This document shows positions 27,468-37,779 of a stretch of 64,000 nt of DNA, piece after piece. The number at the start of each line of letters is the position of its first letter. Within the stretch, counting starts at the first letter, position 1. This DNA is from an uncultured Rhizobiaceae bacterium (GTDB lineage Bacteria > Pseudomonadota > Alphaproteobacteria > Rhizobiales > Rhizobiaceae), in the NCBI GenBank assembly GCA_947259295.1, contig CAMYMG010000056.1:38196-102195 (forward strand), given 5' to 3'. A program made the position numbers and the translations under genes. The notes beneath the pieces are model-generated. The model was not told the DNA's origin and ran no database searches. It was given only the letters and a program-made list of their open reading frames with translations.

Positions 27468-28442
27468 ATGTGGGATTTCGAGATTGGCAGGACCCTCGGC
27501 ATCGTCATCCGAACCTGGCCCTTCGTCGTCTTCCGCATGATCGTCTATTTCGGTATTACCATTGCCTACATTCTCGCTACCGGAACCGGCGCCGGCGTGG
27601 GCTACGGGGTCGGACACATCATGGGCGATGGCGGGCCGCTGAGCTTCGCCATGTGGGGCGGCATCCTCGGGTTCGGGCTGGTCTCGCTCATCCTCTACTG
27701 GCTTCGCGAATACATCCTCTACATCGTCAAGGCGGGGCACATCGCCGTCATTGTGCGGCTGATCGACGGCCACGACGTACCGGGCGGGCAGGGCCAGATC
27801 GCCTATGCACGCGCCATCGTCACCGAACGCTTTGCCGAGGCCAATGTGCTCTTCGTACTCGACCAGCTGATCAAGGGCGCGGTCGCCGCCATCACCGGCC
27901 TGATCGGCGGCATCGCCGCCTTCATTCCGATTCCGGGCCTCAACGGTCTCGTCAAGTTCATCAACGCCGTCATCCGAATGTCGCTCACCTATGTCGACGA
28001 AATCATCCTCGGCTACAACATCAGGCAGCAAAGCACGGTGCCCTTCGAAACCGGCCGTCAGGGCGTCGTGCTCTATGCCCAGAACGCCAGGACGATGGTC
28101 AGGAACGCGCTCTGGCTCACCATCATGACCTGGGTGCTCGGTCTCATCGTGTTCTTGCTGACGCTGGCGCCGGCGGGCGCCATTCTCTACGCCATGCCGG
28201 GCAATCTTGCCGGTTGGGCCTTCGTCATCGCCATCGTCTTTGCCTGGGCCTGCATTTCCGCCTTCGTCGAGCCCTTCGTCATCGCCGCTATGATGCAGGT
28301 CTATTTCAGGACCATCGCTGGTCAGGTCCCCGATCCTGAATGGGATCGTCGGCTCGCCGAGAAATCGAAGCAGTTCCGGGAGCTCAAGGACAAGGCACTT
28401 GCCTCGGTGGGCGGTTCGCGATGGGGCGCCAGCACCTCGTAG
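27468..28442 (+). CDS. Multi-pass membrane protein of unknown function (324 aa)
   Basis: About six hydrophobic segments: VVFRMIVYFGITIAYILATG, FAMWGGILGFGLVSLILYW, GAVAAITGLIGGIAAFIPIP, ALWLTIMTWVLGLIVFLLT and the pair GWAFVIAIVFAWACISAFVE / FVIAAMM. A soluble stretch after the second segment (KAGHIAVIVRLIDGHDVPGGQGQI) and a charged C-terminal tail (WDRRLAEKSKQFRELKDKAL) look cytoplasmic. No transport or enzyme motif is visible. The arrangement of a YARAIVTERF block followed by paired helices recalls uncharacterised envelope proteins, but I cannot name the family. Confidence 0.75.
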   Translation: MWDFEIGRTLGIVIRTWPFVVFRMIVYFGITIAYILATGTGAGVGYGVGHIMGDGGPLSFAMWGGILGFGLVSLILYWLREYILYIVKAGHIAVIVRLIDGHDVPGGQGQIAYARAIVTERFAEANVLFVLDQLIKGAVAAITGLIGGIAAFIPIPGLNGLVKFINAVIRMSLTYVDEIILGYNIRQQSTVPFETGRQGVVLYAQNARTMVRNALWLTIMTWVLGLIVFLLTLAPAGAILYAMPGNLAGWAFVIAIVFAWACISAFVEPFVIAAMMQVYFRTIAGQVPDPEWDRRLAEKSKQFRELKDKALASVGGSRWGASTS

Positions 28443-28519
28443 CCCCGAAGCCTGTTGAACATTCGGCCCCTTCCGGCCGAGGGCATGGTCAAGCCGGCGC
28501 TCTGCCCCTATATCGGGTC

Positions 28520-29446
<927 letters not shown>

Positions 29447-29449
29447 ACG

Positions 29450-29722
29450 ATGGCCGATGAAGCCGCAACCCAGGCCGCCCCGGCCAACGAGGACATCAAG
29501 GCGATGAGCTTCGAGCAGGCGCTGGACGCGCTGGAGCGGATCGTCGACGACCTTGAGCGCGGCGACGTGCCGCTCGACCAGTCGATCAGGATCTACGAGC
29601 GCGGCGAGGCCTTGAAGGCCCACTGCGACAGACTGCTCAAATCGGCCGAAGACAAGGTCGAGAAGATTCGCCTTTCGCGCGAAGGCAAGCCGGTCGGCAC
29701 GGAGCCGCTAGACCCGGAATGA
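29450..29722 (+). CDS. xseB: Exodeoxyribonuclease VII small subunit
   Basis: 90 residues. The XseB signature runs [20 protein letters not shown]...[32 protein letters not shown]. This helical-hairpin subunit packs along the XseA large subunit to form exonuclease VII, which degrades single-stranded DNA. xseA is not in the window, which is normal for this group. A 19-residue N-terminal extension ([16 protein letters not shown]) is typical of rhizobia. Confidence 0.95.
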   Translation: MADEAATQAAPANEDIKAMSFEQALDALERIVDDLERGDVPLDQSIRIYERGEALKAHCDRLLKSAEDKVEKIRLSREGKPVGTEPLDPE

Positions 29723-29755
29723 GCCGCGATCGGCCGCCGTACAGGGAGGTCCCTC

Positions 29756-30022
29756 ATGTGCCGCAACATCAAGCCTCTGTTCAATTTCGAGCCGCCGGCC
29801 AGCGAAGCTGAAATCCGCGATGCTGCGCTGCAGTTCGTCCGCAAGATCAGCGGATCGACGCGGCCGTCGAAGCGCAACGAAGCCGCCTTCGAGCGCGGCG
29901 TCGAGACAATCGCCGCCGCGGCCGCAGAACTTCTGAGGTCTCTCGAAACGTCCCAGCCGCCCCGCAACCGTGAGGAGGAGGCGGCCAAGGCGCGGGCCCG
30001 GACAATCATCCGGTTCGCCTGA
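29756..30022 (+). CDS. DUF2277 family protein
   Basis: 88 residues starting MCRNIKPLFNFEPPASEAEI, the hallmark of DUF2277, then LQFVRKISG...NEAAFERGVE and PPRNREEEAAKARAR near the end. It is soluble and mostly helical, with a single Cys at position 2. Function unknown across the family. GGGAGG lies seven bases before the ATG. Confidence 0.85.
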   Translation: MCRNIKPLFNFEPPASEAEIRDAALQFVRKISGSTRPSKRNEAAFERGVETIAAAAAELLRSLETSQPPRNREEEAAKARARTIIRFA

Positions 30023-30179
30023 CCGGCCCGGAGCGCGCTGGCGTGGCAACCGGCAACAGCCGCCCGCAACCGGGCATTACACTCTCGCGGTCCCAATCGT
30101 TGCAAGACGACAGCCCTTGGAGCATTGGCAGAGGCCGTCTATGAAGAGACGGATCCTTGGATTGTAAAAAGGACAGGCA

Positions 30180-31100
30180 ATGAGTTTTTTCCCGGCGCGA
30201 GATCCCGAACCCGGCGATGCTTTCGCCAGCGACCAGATCGAGCTTATGGTCGTGGCCAGCGCCAAGGACATTGGCGGCTTCGAAGTGCGCCGCGCCTTGC
30301 CGACGGCCAAGCGCCGCCTGGTCGGACCCTTCATCTTCTTCGACCGCATGGGTCCCGCCGTCCTCAGAGTAGGGCAGGCGCTCGATGTTCGCCCGCATCC
30401 TCATATCGGCCTTTCCACCGTCACCTATCTTTTTGACGGCAAGATCCGCCACCGGGATTCGCTGGGCACCGAGATGGTCATCGCGCCCGGCGACGTGAAC
30501 CTGATGACGGCCGGGCGTGGCATCGTCCACTCCGAACGCACGCCTGAAGAAATGCGCGGCGCACCGATGTCGGTGTCCGGTCTCCAGACCTGGCTTGCGC
30601 TGCCGGACGGCAAGGAAGAAGTCGCGCCGGTCTTCGAGAACACCGCGGCGGCCACCCTTCCGGAGTTTGCTGCCGATGGCGTCACCGGGCGCGTCGTCAT
30701 TGGTGCTTTCGATGGTGTTCGGTCGCCCGTGCGAGCGGCGTCGGACACGCTCTATGTCGATATCAGGCTTGACCCCGGGGCAACCGTCCGGATACCGGCC
30801 GATGCCGAGGAGCGCGCCATCTATGTGCTCGAGGGCAGGGTTTCGATTTCCGGGGATCGTTTTGCCGAAAACCGGCTGCTTGTGTTCCGTCCGGGCGACG
30901 AGATCCTCGTGTCGTCCGAATTAGGCGCGCATTTCATGCTGTTTGGCGGCGCGTCGCTCGGTTCGCCGCGCTATATCTGGTGGAATTTCGTTTCGTCATC
31001 GAAAGAGCGCATTGAGCAGGCCAAGGAAGAATGGAAGACCGGCCGCTTCGATATCGTACCTGGCGACGAGGCCGAATACATTCCGTTGCCCGGGGCATGA
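30180..31100 (+). CDS. Pirin family protein
   Basis: 306 residues with a bicupin fold. The N-terminal cupin carries the metal ligands H73, H75 (RPHPHIGLSTVTYLF), H117 and E119 (GIVHSERT), the iron site of pirins. The block GDVNLMTAGRGIVHSER is diagnostic. The C-terminal cupin (about 180-290) ends with SPRYIWWNFVSSSKERI. Some family members have quercetinase activity or act in redox regulation; none can be assigned here. AGGA six bases before the ATG supports the start. A small inverted repeat CCGTCT-N6-AGACGG (30135-30152) lies in the leader. Confidence 0.92.
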   Translation: MSFFPARDPEPGDAFASDQIELMVVASAKDIGGFEVRRALPTAKRRLVGPFIFFDRMGPAVLRVGQALDVRPHPHIGLSTVTYLFDGKIRHRDSLGTEMVIAPGDVNLMTAGRGIVHSERTPEEMRGAPMSVSGLQTWLALPDGKEEVAPVFENTAAATLPEFAADGVTGRVVIGAFDGVRSPVRAASDTLYVDIRLDPGATVRIPADAEERAIYVLEGRVSISGDRFAENRLLVFRPGDEILVSSELGAHFMLFGGASLGSPRYIWWNFVSSSKERIEQAKEEWKTGRFDIVPGDEAEYIPLPGA

Positions 31101-31152
31101 TGCCCGGCGCTGCTAGCTTTGAGCAAGACCCGGCCTGCACCCTCGAAATGGC

Positions 31153-33102
31153 ATGGCGGGACAAGAAAGGCCTCTGACGAACGTGAGCCCACGAATAGAA
31201 ACGCCCCTGCTCGACACGGTCCGTGTGCCGGCTGACCTGCGCCGCCTGCCCGAAAGCGATCTGCCGCAACTGGCCAAGGAACTGCGTTCCGAACTCATCG
31301 ACGCCGTATCCTTTACCGGCGGGCACCTCGGCGCTGGTCTCGGCGTCGTGGAACTGACGGTTGCCCTGCACCACGTCTTTGACACCCCGGCCGACCGGCT
31401 GATCTGGGATGTCGGCCACCAGGCCTATCCGCACAAGATCCTTACCGGCCGCCGTGATCGCATCCGCACGTTGCGGGCTGAAAACGGTCTTTCCGGCTTC
31501 ACCAAGCGTGCCGAGAGCGAGTACGACCCCTTCGGCGCCGCTCACTCCTCGACCTCGATTTCCGCCGGCCTCGGCATGGCCGTCGCCCGCGATCTGCAGG
31601 GCGGCAGGAACAACGTCATCTCGGTCATCGGCGACGGCGCCATGTCGGCCGGCATGGCCTACGAGGCGATGAACAATGCCGGCGCGCTCGATGCGCGCCT
31701 GATCGTCATCCTCAACGACAACGACATGTCGATCGCGCCGCCGGCCGGCGCCATGAGTGCTTATCTGGCGCGGCTCGTATCGGGCAAGACCTATCGCTCT
31801 CTGCGCGAAACGGCCAAGCAAGTCGCCAGGAAGCTGCCGAAATTCTGGGCCGAGAAGGCGCGGCGTTCGGAAGAGTACGCCCGTGGCTTCTGGACCGGCG
31901 GAACGCTGTTCGAGGAACTCGGCTTCTATTATGTCGGACCGATCGACGGCCACAATCTCGAACACCTGCTGCCGGTCCTGAAGAATGTCCGCGACACGGT
32001 CGACGGGCCGGTTCTGATCCATGTCGTGACGCAGAAGGGCAAGGGCTATGCTCCGGCCGAGGCCGCGGCCGACAAATATCACGGCGTCAGCAAGTTCGAC
32101 GTCATCACCGGCGCGCAGGCCTCGGCTCCAGCCAACGCCCCCGCCTATACCAGCGTCTTCGCCGAGAGCCTGCTGCAGGAGGCCGAGGACGACGACAAGA
32201 TCGTGGCGATCACCGCGGCCATGCCGTCGGGGACCGGTCTCGACGTCTTCGGCCAGCAGTACCCGACACGCACCTTTGACGTCGGCATTGCCGAGCAGCA
32301 CGCGGTGACATTCGCGGCCGGCATGGCAACCGAAGGCTACAAGCCCTTCGCGGCGATCTATTCGACCTTCCTGCAGCGCGCCTACGACCAGGTGGTGCAC
32401 GATGTTGCCATCCAGAAGCTGCCGGTGCGCTTTCCCATCGACCGCGCCGGCTTCGTCGGGGCCGACGGGCCGACGCATTGCGGTGCCTTCGACACCGCCT
32501 TCCTCGCCAATCTGCCGGGCTTTGTGGTCATGGCTGCAGCCGACGAGGCGGAATTGCGCCACATGGTGCGCACCGCCGTCGTCTACGATGAAGGTCCGAT
32601 CTCGTTCCGTTTCCCGCGCGGAAATGGCGTCGGCGTCGACATGCCCGAACGCGGCGTCGAACTCGAGATCGGCAGGGGCCGCATCGTTCGCGAGGGCACC
32701 AAGGTTGCGCTGCTGTCATTCGGCACGCGCCTGCAGGCCTGCCTGGCCGCGGCAGAGGAACTGACCGCGTCCGGCCTTTCGACGACGGTTGCCGATGCCC
32801 GCTTCGCCAAGCCCCTGGACGAGGATTTGGTCCGGCGTCTGGCCCGGTCGCACGAGGTTCTGGTGGTCGTGGAAGAAGGCTCGATCGGTGGCTTTACAAC
32901 CCAGGTCCTGCATTTCCTGGCACGCGAGGGCCTGCTGGAAACCGGCCTGAAGGTGCGGCCCCTGGTGCTGCCCGACATCTTCATGGAGCATGCCAAGCCC
33001 GAGAAGATGTATTTCGATGCGGGTCTCGACAGCACCGGTATCGTCCGGACGGTCTTCTCGGCGTTCGGGAAGCCTGCCAGGGTGGTTGGGAGCAAATCTT
33101 AA
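31153..33102 (+). CDS. dxs: 1-deoxy-D-xylulose-5-phosphate synthase
   Basis: First step of the MEP isoprenoid pathway: joins pyruvate and glyceraldehyde 3-phosphate using thiamine diphosphate. 649 residues. Visible blocks: [36 protein letters not shown], the ThDP motif from [18 protein letters not shown] to LNDNDMSI, the catalytic Glu in [16 protein letters not shown], and [15 protein letters not shown]. The start at 31153 has no clear ribosome binding site; a GTG at 31183 ([13 protein letters not shown]) is an alternative. With ispH and the polyprenyl diphosphate synthase, three steps of isoprenoid supply are in this window. Confidence 0.96.
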   Translation: MAGQERPLTNVSPRIETPLLDTVRVPADLRRLPESDLPQLAKELRSELIDAVSFTGGHLGAGLGVVELTVALHHVFDTPADRLIWDVGHQAYPHKILTGRRDRIRTLRAENGLSGFTKRAESEYDPFGAAHSSTSISAGLGMAVARDLQGGRNNVISVIGDGAMSAGMAYEAMNNAGALDARLIVILNDNDMSIAPPAGAMSAYLARLVSGKTYRSLRETAKQVARKLPKFWAEKARRSEEYARGFWTGGTLFEELGFYYVGPIDGHNLEHLLPVLKNVRDTVDGPVLIHVVTQKGKGYAPAEAAADKYHGVSKFDVITGAQASAPANAPAYTSVFAESLLQEAEDDDKIVAITAAMPSGTGLDVFGQQYPTRTFDVGIAEQHAVTFAAGMATEGYKPFAAIYSTFLQRAYDQVVHDVAIQKLPVRFPIDRAGFVGADGPTHCGAFDTAFLANLPGFVVMAAADEAELRHMVRTAVVYDEGPISFRFPRGNGVGVDMPERGVELEIGRGRIVREGTKVALLSFGTRLQACLAAAEELTASGLSTTVADARFAKPLDEDLVRRLARSHEVLVVVEEGSIGGFTTQVLHFLAREGLLETGLKVRPLVLPDIFMEHAKPEKMYFDAGLDSTGIVRTVFSAFGKPARVVGSKS

Positions 33103-33217
33103 CGGCTCGCCTAACCAACTGTTTACGTTGATATTTGGCGGTTTGATTACCCTGTCTCTTGGGCGTTTTTTAGCGCCGTCCTGCTAGGAAACTCTCCAGG
33201 CAGGGAGACACGGAACG

Positions 33218-33514
33218 ATGAAAGGGCTGATGATTTGCGCGGCCGCGCTCGCCGTTCTCGCAGCGCCCGCAGCGGCCGGAAGCCGGTATGACCGCAAGCT
33301 CGAACAGGCGGTCCTCGACATCGTCGCCGCCAAGATGGGCGACATACGCGGCGGCTTCTCCTATGACGACAAGCCGCAGATCGTCGTCAGCCAGGACGCC
33401 ATGTTCACCGGTGCCATCGGCATCGAGACGGCACGCCTCGCCAAGCCGAGGGTGCGGCCCGAAGAGATCACCGAAGAGGTCGAGAACAAGGTCTCGCGCG
33501 TCATCGCCTATTGA
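33218..33514 (+). CDS. Small exported protein of unknown function (98 aa)
   Basis: 98 residues with a signal peptide (MKGLMICAAALAVLAAPAAAG) and a basic mature start (SRYDRKLEQAVLDIVAAKMGDIRGGF), then YDDKPQIVV and an acidic C-terminus EITEEVENKVSRVIAY. The mature part would form a helix-strand-helix domain. AGGGAGA lies upstream of the ATG. It sits between dxs and tlyA, which are adjacent in many relatives. No family recognised. Confidence 0.7.
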   Translation: MKGLMICAAALAVLAAPAAAGSRYDRKLEQAVLDIVAAKMGDIRGGFSYDDKPQIVVSQDAMFTGAIGIETARLAKPRVRPEEITEEVENKVSRVIAY

Positions 33515-33555
33515 GCCTGCTTGCCTTTCGGCCCTGCATTCTCCAATGAAGGTGG

Positions 33556-34320
33556 ATGGTCGCCCCACAGAAATCTATGGAACGCGCGAGGCTCGACGAA
33601 TATCTCGTCGTCCGGGGTTTCTACGCCAGCCGTTCGCGCGCTCGCGACGCCATCGGCCGCGGTGCCGTGCGGGTCGACGGTGCGGTTGCGGCCAAGGCTG
33701 GCCAGGCGGTTTCGGCATCTGCCGCCATCCAGATCGACGATCCCGCCCGTGACTATGTCTCGCGCGCCGCGCTCAAGCTGATCGCCGGCCTCGACCATTT
33801 CCATCTCGATCCTGCCGGCCGTTGCGGGCTCGACATCGGCGCCTCGACCGGCGGCTTCACGCAGGTGCTGCTGCAGCGCGGCGCCGCGCATGTGACGGCC
33901 ATCGACGTCGGCCACGGCCAGATGGACGAGGCTCTGCGCGCCGACCCGCGCGTGGCCTGCATCGAGGGGCTCAATGCCCGTAACCTCGTCGCCTCCGATC
34001 TTGCCGGCAAGGTACCGGATTTCGTGGTCAGCGATGTCAGTTTCATCTCGCTGACGCTGGCTCTTCCCCTCGCGCTTGCCCTGGCAGCGCCCGGTTCCCT
34101 AGCGGTCCTGCTGGTAAAGCCGCAATTCGAGGCCGGTCGCGCCGCAATCGGCAAGGGCGGCCTGCTCAGGGACCCCGCCGAGGGTGTCCGGATCGCCGAC
34201 AGGCTTGGCGGCTGGCTCGACGAGGTGCCAGGCTGGCGGGTGCTCGGCCACTGCCCTTCGCCCGTCGAAGGCAGCGACGGCAACCAGGAATTCCTGCTCG
34301 CCGGGATCAAGGACCGATGA
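33556..34320 (+). CDS. TlyA-family rRNA methyltransferase / hemolysin-like protein
   Basis: 254 residues. An S4 RNA-binding domain (MERARLDEYLVVRGFYASRSRARDAIGRGAVRVDG) is followed by an FtsJ-like Rossmann methyltransferase with SAM motif GLDIGASTGGFTQVLL, VTAIDVGHGQM, DFVVSDVSFISL and LLVKPQFEAG. Homologues 2'-O-methylate rRNA; the hemolysin label is historic. The ATG at 33577 is an alternative start. Its TGA overlaps the ATG of the next methyltransferase gene by four bases (ATGA), so both are translated together. Confidence 0.88.
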   Translation: MVAPQKSMERARLDEYLVVRGFYASRSRARDAIGRGAVRVDGAVAAKAGQAVSASAAIQIDDPARDYVSRAALKLIAGLDHFHLDPAGRCGLDIGASTGGFTQVLLQRGAAHVTAIDVGHGQMDEALRADPRVACIEGLNARNLVASDLAGKVPDFVVSDVSFISLTLALPLALALAAPGSLAVLLVKPQFEAGRAAIGKGGLLRDPAEGVRIADRLGGWLDEVPGWRVLGHCPSPVEGSDGNQEFLLAGIKDR

Positions 34321-35558
34321 CCGAACGCTATGAAATCGCGCGTCTCGGCGCGCAGGGCGACGGCGTCGCCGAGACGCCGACTGGTCCGGTCTTCGTGCCG
34401 TTCACCCTGCCTGGCGAGATCGTTACCGCGTCGCGCACCAGGGACCGCGCTGATCTCATATCCATAGAGCAGGCCTCGCCCGAGCGCGTCGCACCCGCAT
34501 GCCGGCATTTCGGCGTCTGCGGCGGCTGCTCGGTGCAGCACCTCGACCCGCAATCCTATCGCGTCTGGAAGCGCGAGAACCTGGTGCAGCCGCTGCGCAG
34601 CCAGCACTTGGATGCCGCCGTCGGCGATCTTGTTCCCTGCGCGCCGCACACAAGGCGGCGCGTCACCTTTACGGCGCGCAAGTCCGACAAGGGCATGCTT
34701 CTCGGCTACAACCGAGCGCAGTCGAACGACCTTGTCGATATTTCCGAGTGCCCGATTTCCTCGCCGCAGATCGTCGCCGCACTCGATCGCCTACGGGTTC
34801 TCGCCGGGCTGATTTCGGTCACGCCGAAACCCTTCCAGATGGTCGTCACGGCGACCGACACCGGCCTCGACATCGCTGCCCGCCAATCCGGCGTTCCGGG
34901 CGAGGCGCGTCGCCGTCAGGCCTCGGACTTCGTGCTGCGCGAAGGCTTTGCCCGGCTCACCATCGACGGCGAGATCGTCGTCGAGCCCAGGAAGCCCTCG
35001 GTCGTGTTCGGCGAGGCTTCGGTTCTGGTGCCGCCTGGCGCCTTCCTGCAGGCGACAGCCAATGCCGAACGCGCCATGGCCGAGCTCGTATGCCAGCACT
35101 TGTCGCCGGCCAAGAAGGTCGCCGACCTCTTTGCCGGCTGCGGCAGCTTCGCCCTCAGGCTGGCCAAGAAATCGGAAGTGCGTGCCGTCGAAAGTGACGC
35201 CGCATCGCTGTCCGCGCTCGATCGCGGCTTTCGCTTTACCCCTGGCCTCAAGCGCATCACCACGGAGCGCCGAGACCTCGCGCGTCGGCCGCTGACGTTT
35301 AAGGAACTGAACGCCTTCGATGGCCTGGTATTCGACCCGCCACGTGCCGGTGCCGAGGACCAGTCCAAGCAGATCGCCCGCTCCGACGTGCCACGCGTCG
35401 CCGCGGTCTCCTGCAACCCGGCAACGCTGGCACGCGACCTGTCGATCCTGATAGCCGGCGGCTACAAATTGAAGAGCGTCACGCCGATCGACCAGTTCCT
35501 GTGGTCGCCGCATGTCGAAGCAATGGCCTTGCTTGAAAAGCCGAAGAGACGCCGCTAG
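34317..35558 (+). CDS. TrmA/RumA-family RNA (uracil-5-)-methyltransferase
   Basis: 413 residues. A TRAM-like N-terminal part precedes the iron-sulfur cysteines C62, C68, C71 (CRHFGVCGGC) and a fourth in ISECPISSPQ. The methyltransferase core has VADLFAGCGSFALRLAKKS for SAM, VFDPPRAGAEDQSKQIARS, and the catalytic Cys in AVSCNPATLARDL. It is likely RlmD-like (23S rRNA U1939), although RlmC-type specificity is not excluded. Coupled to the TlyA-like gene by a 4-base overlap; it converges on the sirtuin gene, sharing CTAG (35555-35558). Confidence 0.88.
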   Translation: MTERYEIARLGAQGDGVAETPTGPVFVPFTLPGEIVTASRTRDRADLISIEQASPERVAPACRHFGVCGGCSVQHLDPQSYRVWKRENLVQPLRSQHLDAAVGDLVPCAPHTRRRVTFTARKSDKGMLLGYNRAQSNDLVDISECPISSPQIVAALDRLRVLAGLISVTPKPFQMVVTATDTGLDIAARQSGVPGEARRRQASDFVLREGFARLTIDGEIVVEPRKPSVVFGEASVLVPPGAFLQATANAERAMAELVCQHLSPAKKVADLFAGCGSFALRLAKKSEVRAVESDAASLSALDRGFRFTPGLKRITTERRDLARRPLTFKELNAFDGLVFDPPRAGAEDQSKQIARSDVPRVAAVSCNPATLARDLSILIAGGYKLKSVTPIDQFLWSPHVEAMALLEKPKRRR

Positions 35559-36250
35559 GCGAGCAGCTTCTCCACGAAGGCCGGCACCACGCGTGTCGCC
35601 GGCCCGTGGTCGGCTTCGTCGAAATGCACGGCGCCTTCCGACGGCACGAGGTTGAGCTCCACCGTTCTTGCCCCCTCAGCCCGCGCGATGCGGACGAAAC
35701 CCGCCGCCGGATAGACATTGCCGCTCGTGCCGATCGAAATGAACAGGTCGCATTGCCCCAGCGCCGCCTGGATGCGATCCATTTCGTAGGGCGTTTCGCC
35801 GAACCACACCACGTCGGGCCGCATATGACCGACCCGCTGGCAGGCCGGGCACCGCGAGCGCATCGACATTTCGTCGTGCCATTCGTTGCGAGAGCCGCAT
35901 CCGGCGCAGAGAGCCCGGTCGTGCTGGCCGTGCATGTGGATCAGCTTTTGCGATCCCGCGCGCTCGTGCAGGCTGTCGACATTCTGTGTCACCAGCAGGA
36001 ACTCGCCGCGGAATTCCCGCTCCATCCGGGCGAGGGCGACATGCGCCGCATTGGGTTCGACGCTGCGGACATTCTGCCGGCGCCAGTTGTAGAACGCGTG
36101 GACGCGCGCCGGGTTGGCGGCAAAACCCTGCGGCGTCGCGACTTCGCGATAGTCGACCTTCGACCAGATTCCGTCGGGATCGCGGAAGGTCGAGATACCG
36201 CTTTCGGCCGAAACGCCCGCGCCGGTCAGGATGACGATTGAGGAGGTCAT
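35555..36250 (-). CDS. cobB: NAD-dependent protein deacylase (sirtuin, CobB-like)
   Basis: 231 residues. NAD-binding GAGVSAESGISTFRD (10-24), TQNVDSLHERAGS with the catalytic His in HMHGQ (H107), and a zinc ribbon C115-x2-C118...C134-x2-C137. Y54 and R57 (FYNWRRQ) form the Tyr-x-x-Arg pair of class III sirtuins, which favours succinyl- or malonyl-lysine. It removes acyl groups from protein lysines with NAD+. It lies 16 bases after tldD on the same strand and is probably co-transcribed. Confidence 0.93.
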   Translation of the reverse strand: MTSSIVILTGAGVSAESGISTFRDPDGIWSKVDYREVATPQGFAANPARVHAFYNWRRQNVRSVEPNAAHVALARMEREFRGEFLLVTQNVDSLHERAGSQKLIHMHGQHDRALCAGCGSRNEWHDEMSMRSRCPACQRVGHMRPDVVWFGETPYEMDRIQAALGQCDLFISIGTSGNVYPAAGFVRIARAEGARTVELNLVPSEGAVHFDEADHGPATRVVPAFVEKLLA

Positions 36251-36266
36251 GCCCGGCGGCCGCTCG

Positions 36267-37682
36267 CTACATGCGGGTGCCGCCGACGGTCATCTGGTTC
36301 ATTCTCAGATGCGGCTGGCCGACGCCGACGGGCACGCCCTGTCCGCCCTTGCCGCACATGCCGATGCCATTGTCGAGCTTCATGTCGTTGCCGACCATGG
36401 AGATGCGGTGCATCGCATCCGGACCGTTTCCGATCAGCATGGCGCCCTTGATCGGCTGCGTCACCTTGCCGTTCTCGATCATGTAGGCCTCGGTGCAGCC
36501 GAACACGAACTTGCCGGAGGTGATGTCGACCTGGCCGCCGCCGAACGACACGGCATAGATGCCGTTGTTCACCGAGGCGATGATCTCGGCCGGGTCCATG
36601 TCGCCGGAAGTCATGTAGGTGTTGGTCATGCGCGGCATCGGCTGGTGCGCGTAGCTCTCGCGCCGTCCGTTGCCGGTAGCCGCCATGCCCATCAGCCGCG
36701 CATTCTGGCGGTCCTGCATGTAGCCGACCAGCTTGCCGTCATCGATCAGCACGGTCCGGTTGGTTGGCGTACCCTCGTCATCGACGGTCAGCGAGCCGCG
36801 GCGTTCGCTGATCGTGCCGTCGTCGACCACCGTGACGCCCTTGGCGGCCACCTGCTGTCCCATCAGTCCGGCAAAGGCGGATGTCTTCTTCCGGTTGAAG
36901 TCGCCTTCGAGCCCATGGCCAACCGCTTCGTGCAGCATCACGCCCGGCCATCCGTTGGACAGCACGATGTCGAACGTGCCGGCCGGCGCAGGGATCGCTT
37001 CAAGGTTGACCAAGGCCTGCCGCAACGCTTCCGAGGCCGCATGCTTCCAGCTGTCCTCGATGACGAACTCGCCGAAGCCCTTGCGCCCGCCGATGCCGTA
37101 GGAGCCGGTCTCCTGCCGGTCGCCTTCGCCGACGACCACCGACACATTCATCCTGACCAGCGGTCGGATGTCGCGCACGATCTGGCCGTCCGCGCGCAGG
37201 ATCTCGACATGCTGCCACGATGAGGCAAGCGAGGCGCTGACCTGCCTGACGCGCGGGTCGGCGGCGCGCAGATGCGCATCGATTTCCTGCAGCAGCTTCG
37301 CCTTGGCTTCGAAGGAAGGCGAGCCGATCGGGTTTTCGTCTGAGTAGAGATGCCGGTTGGTGCGCGGCGGCGCGTCGGCGAGCGTGCCGGAATAGCCTGT
37401 CTTGACTGCCGAGACGGCGTCGGCGGCCCGCAGCAGCGCTGCTTCCGAAAGCTCGCTGGCATGCGCATAGCCGGTTGCCTCGCCGGCCACGGCGCGCAGG
37501 CCGAAGCCTTCGTCGGTGCTGTAGTTGGCCGTTTTCAGTCGGCCATTGTCGAACATCAGCGCCTCGCTCTCGCTGCTCTCGAGATAGAGTTCGCCGTCGT
37601 CGGCGCCCTTGATCGTGTCGGCGACGATCTGTTTGACGCGGTCGTCGGCTACGTCAAATCGTTCGATCAGTGTGGAACGCAC
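36267..37682 (-). CDS. tldD: Metalloprotease TldD
   Basis: 471 residues from a GTG at 37682; GGAG lies seven bases upstream. The zinc site is HEAVGHGLEGD (H251, E252, H256). Other family blocks: LMFDNGRLKTANYSTDEGFGLRAVAG, FDIVLSNGWPGVMLHEAVG, and the C-terminal FVFGCTEAYMIENGKVT. TldD works with TldE/PmbA, which is not in this window, to digest unfolded peptides; in some bacteria the pair matures peptide antibiotics or CcdA antitoxin. Longer in-frame starts upstream overlap the small ORF on the other strand and lack a ribosome binding site. Confidence 0.94.
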   Translation of the reverse strand: MRSTLIERFDVADDRVKQIVADTIKGADDGELYLESSESEALMFDNGRLKTANYSTDEGFGLRAVAGEATGYAHASELSEAALLRAADAVSAVKTGYSGTLADAPPRTNRHLYSDENPIGSPSFEAKAKLLQEIDAHLRAADPRVRQVSASLASSWQHVEILRADGQIVRDIRPLVRMNVSVVVGEGDRQETGSYGIGGRKGFGEFVIEDSWKHAASEALRQALVNLEAIPAPAGTFDIVLSNGWPGVMLHEAVGHGLEGDFNRKKTSAFAGLMGQQVAAKGVTVVDDGTISERRGSLTVDDEGTPTNRTVLIDDGKLVGYMQDRQNARLMGMAATGNGRRESYAHQPMPRMTNTYMTSGDMDPAEIIASVNNGIYAVSFGGGQVDITSGKFVFGCTEAYMIENGKVTQPIKGAMLIGNGPDAMHRISMVGNDMKLDNGIGMCGKGGQGVPVGVGQPHLRMNQMTVGGTRM

Positions 37683-37779
37683 CGCAAAGCTCCGTGTTTT
37701 GAAATCCTGAGACAGATATAGGACGTCGCCCGGCGAGTTGCACCCCGGGGAACGATCGGCGCCGGACAGGGAGCCGCGG

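Noticed and set aside
30135..30152. Hairpin CCGTCT-N6-AGACGG upstream of pirin as riboswitch or attenuator
   Set aside because: Six-pair stem only, no alternative fold or conserved riboswitch core.
33160..33180. T-run with GGCG/CGCC after dxs as a terminator
   Set aside because: The T-run lies inside the loop and the stem has only four pairs, so it does not fit an intrinsic terminator.
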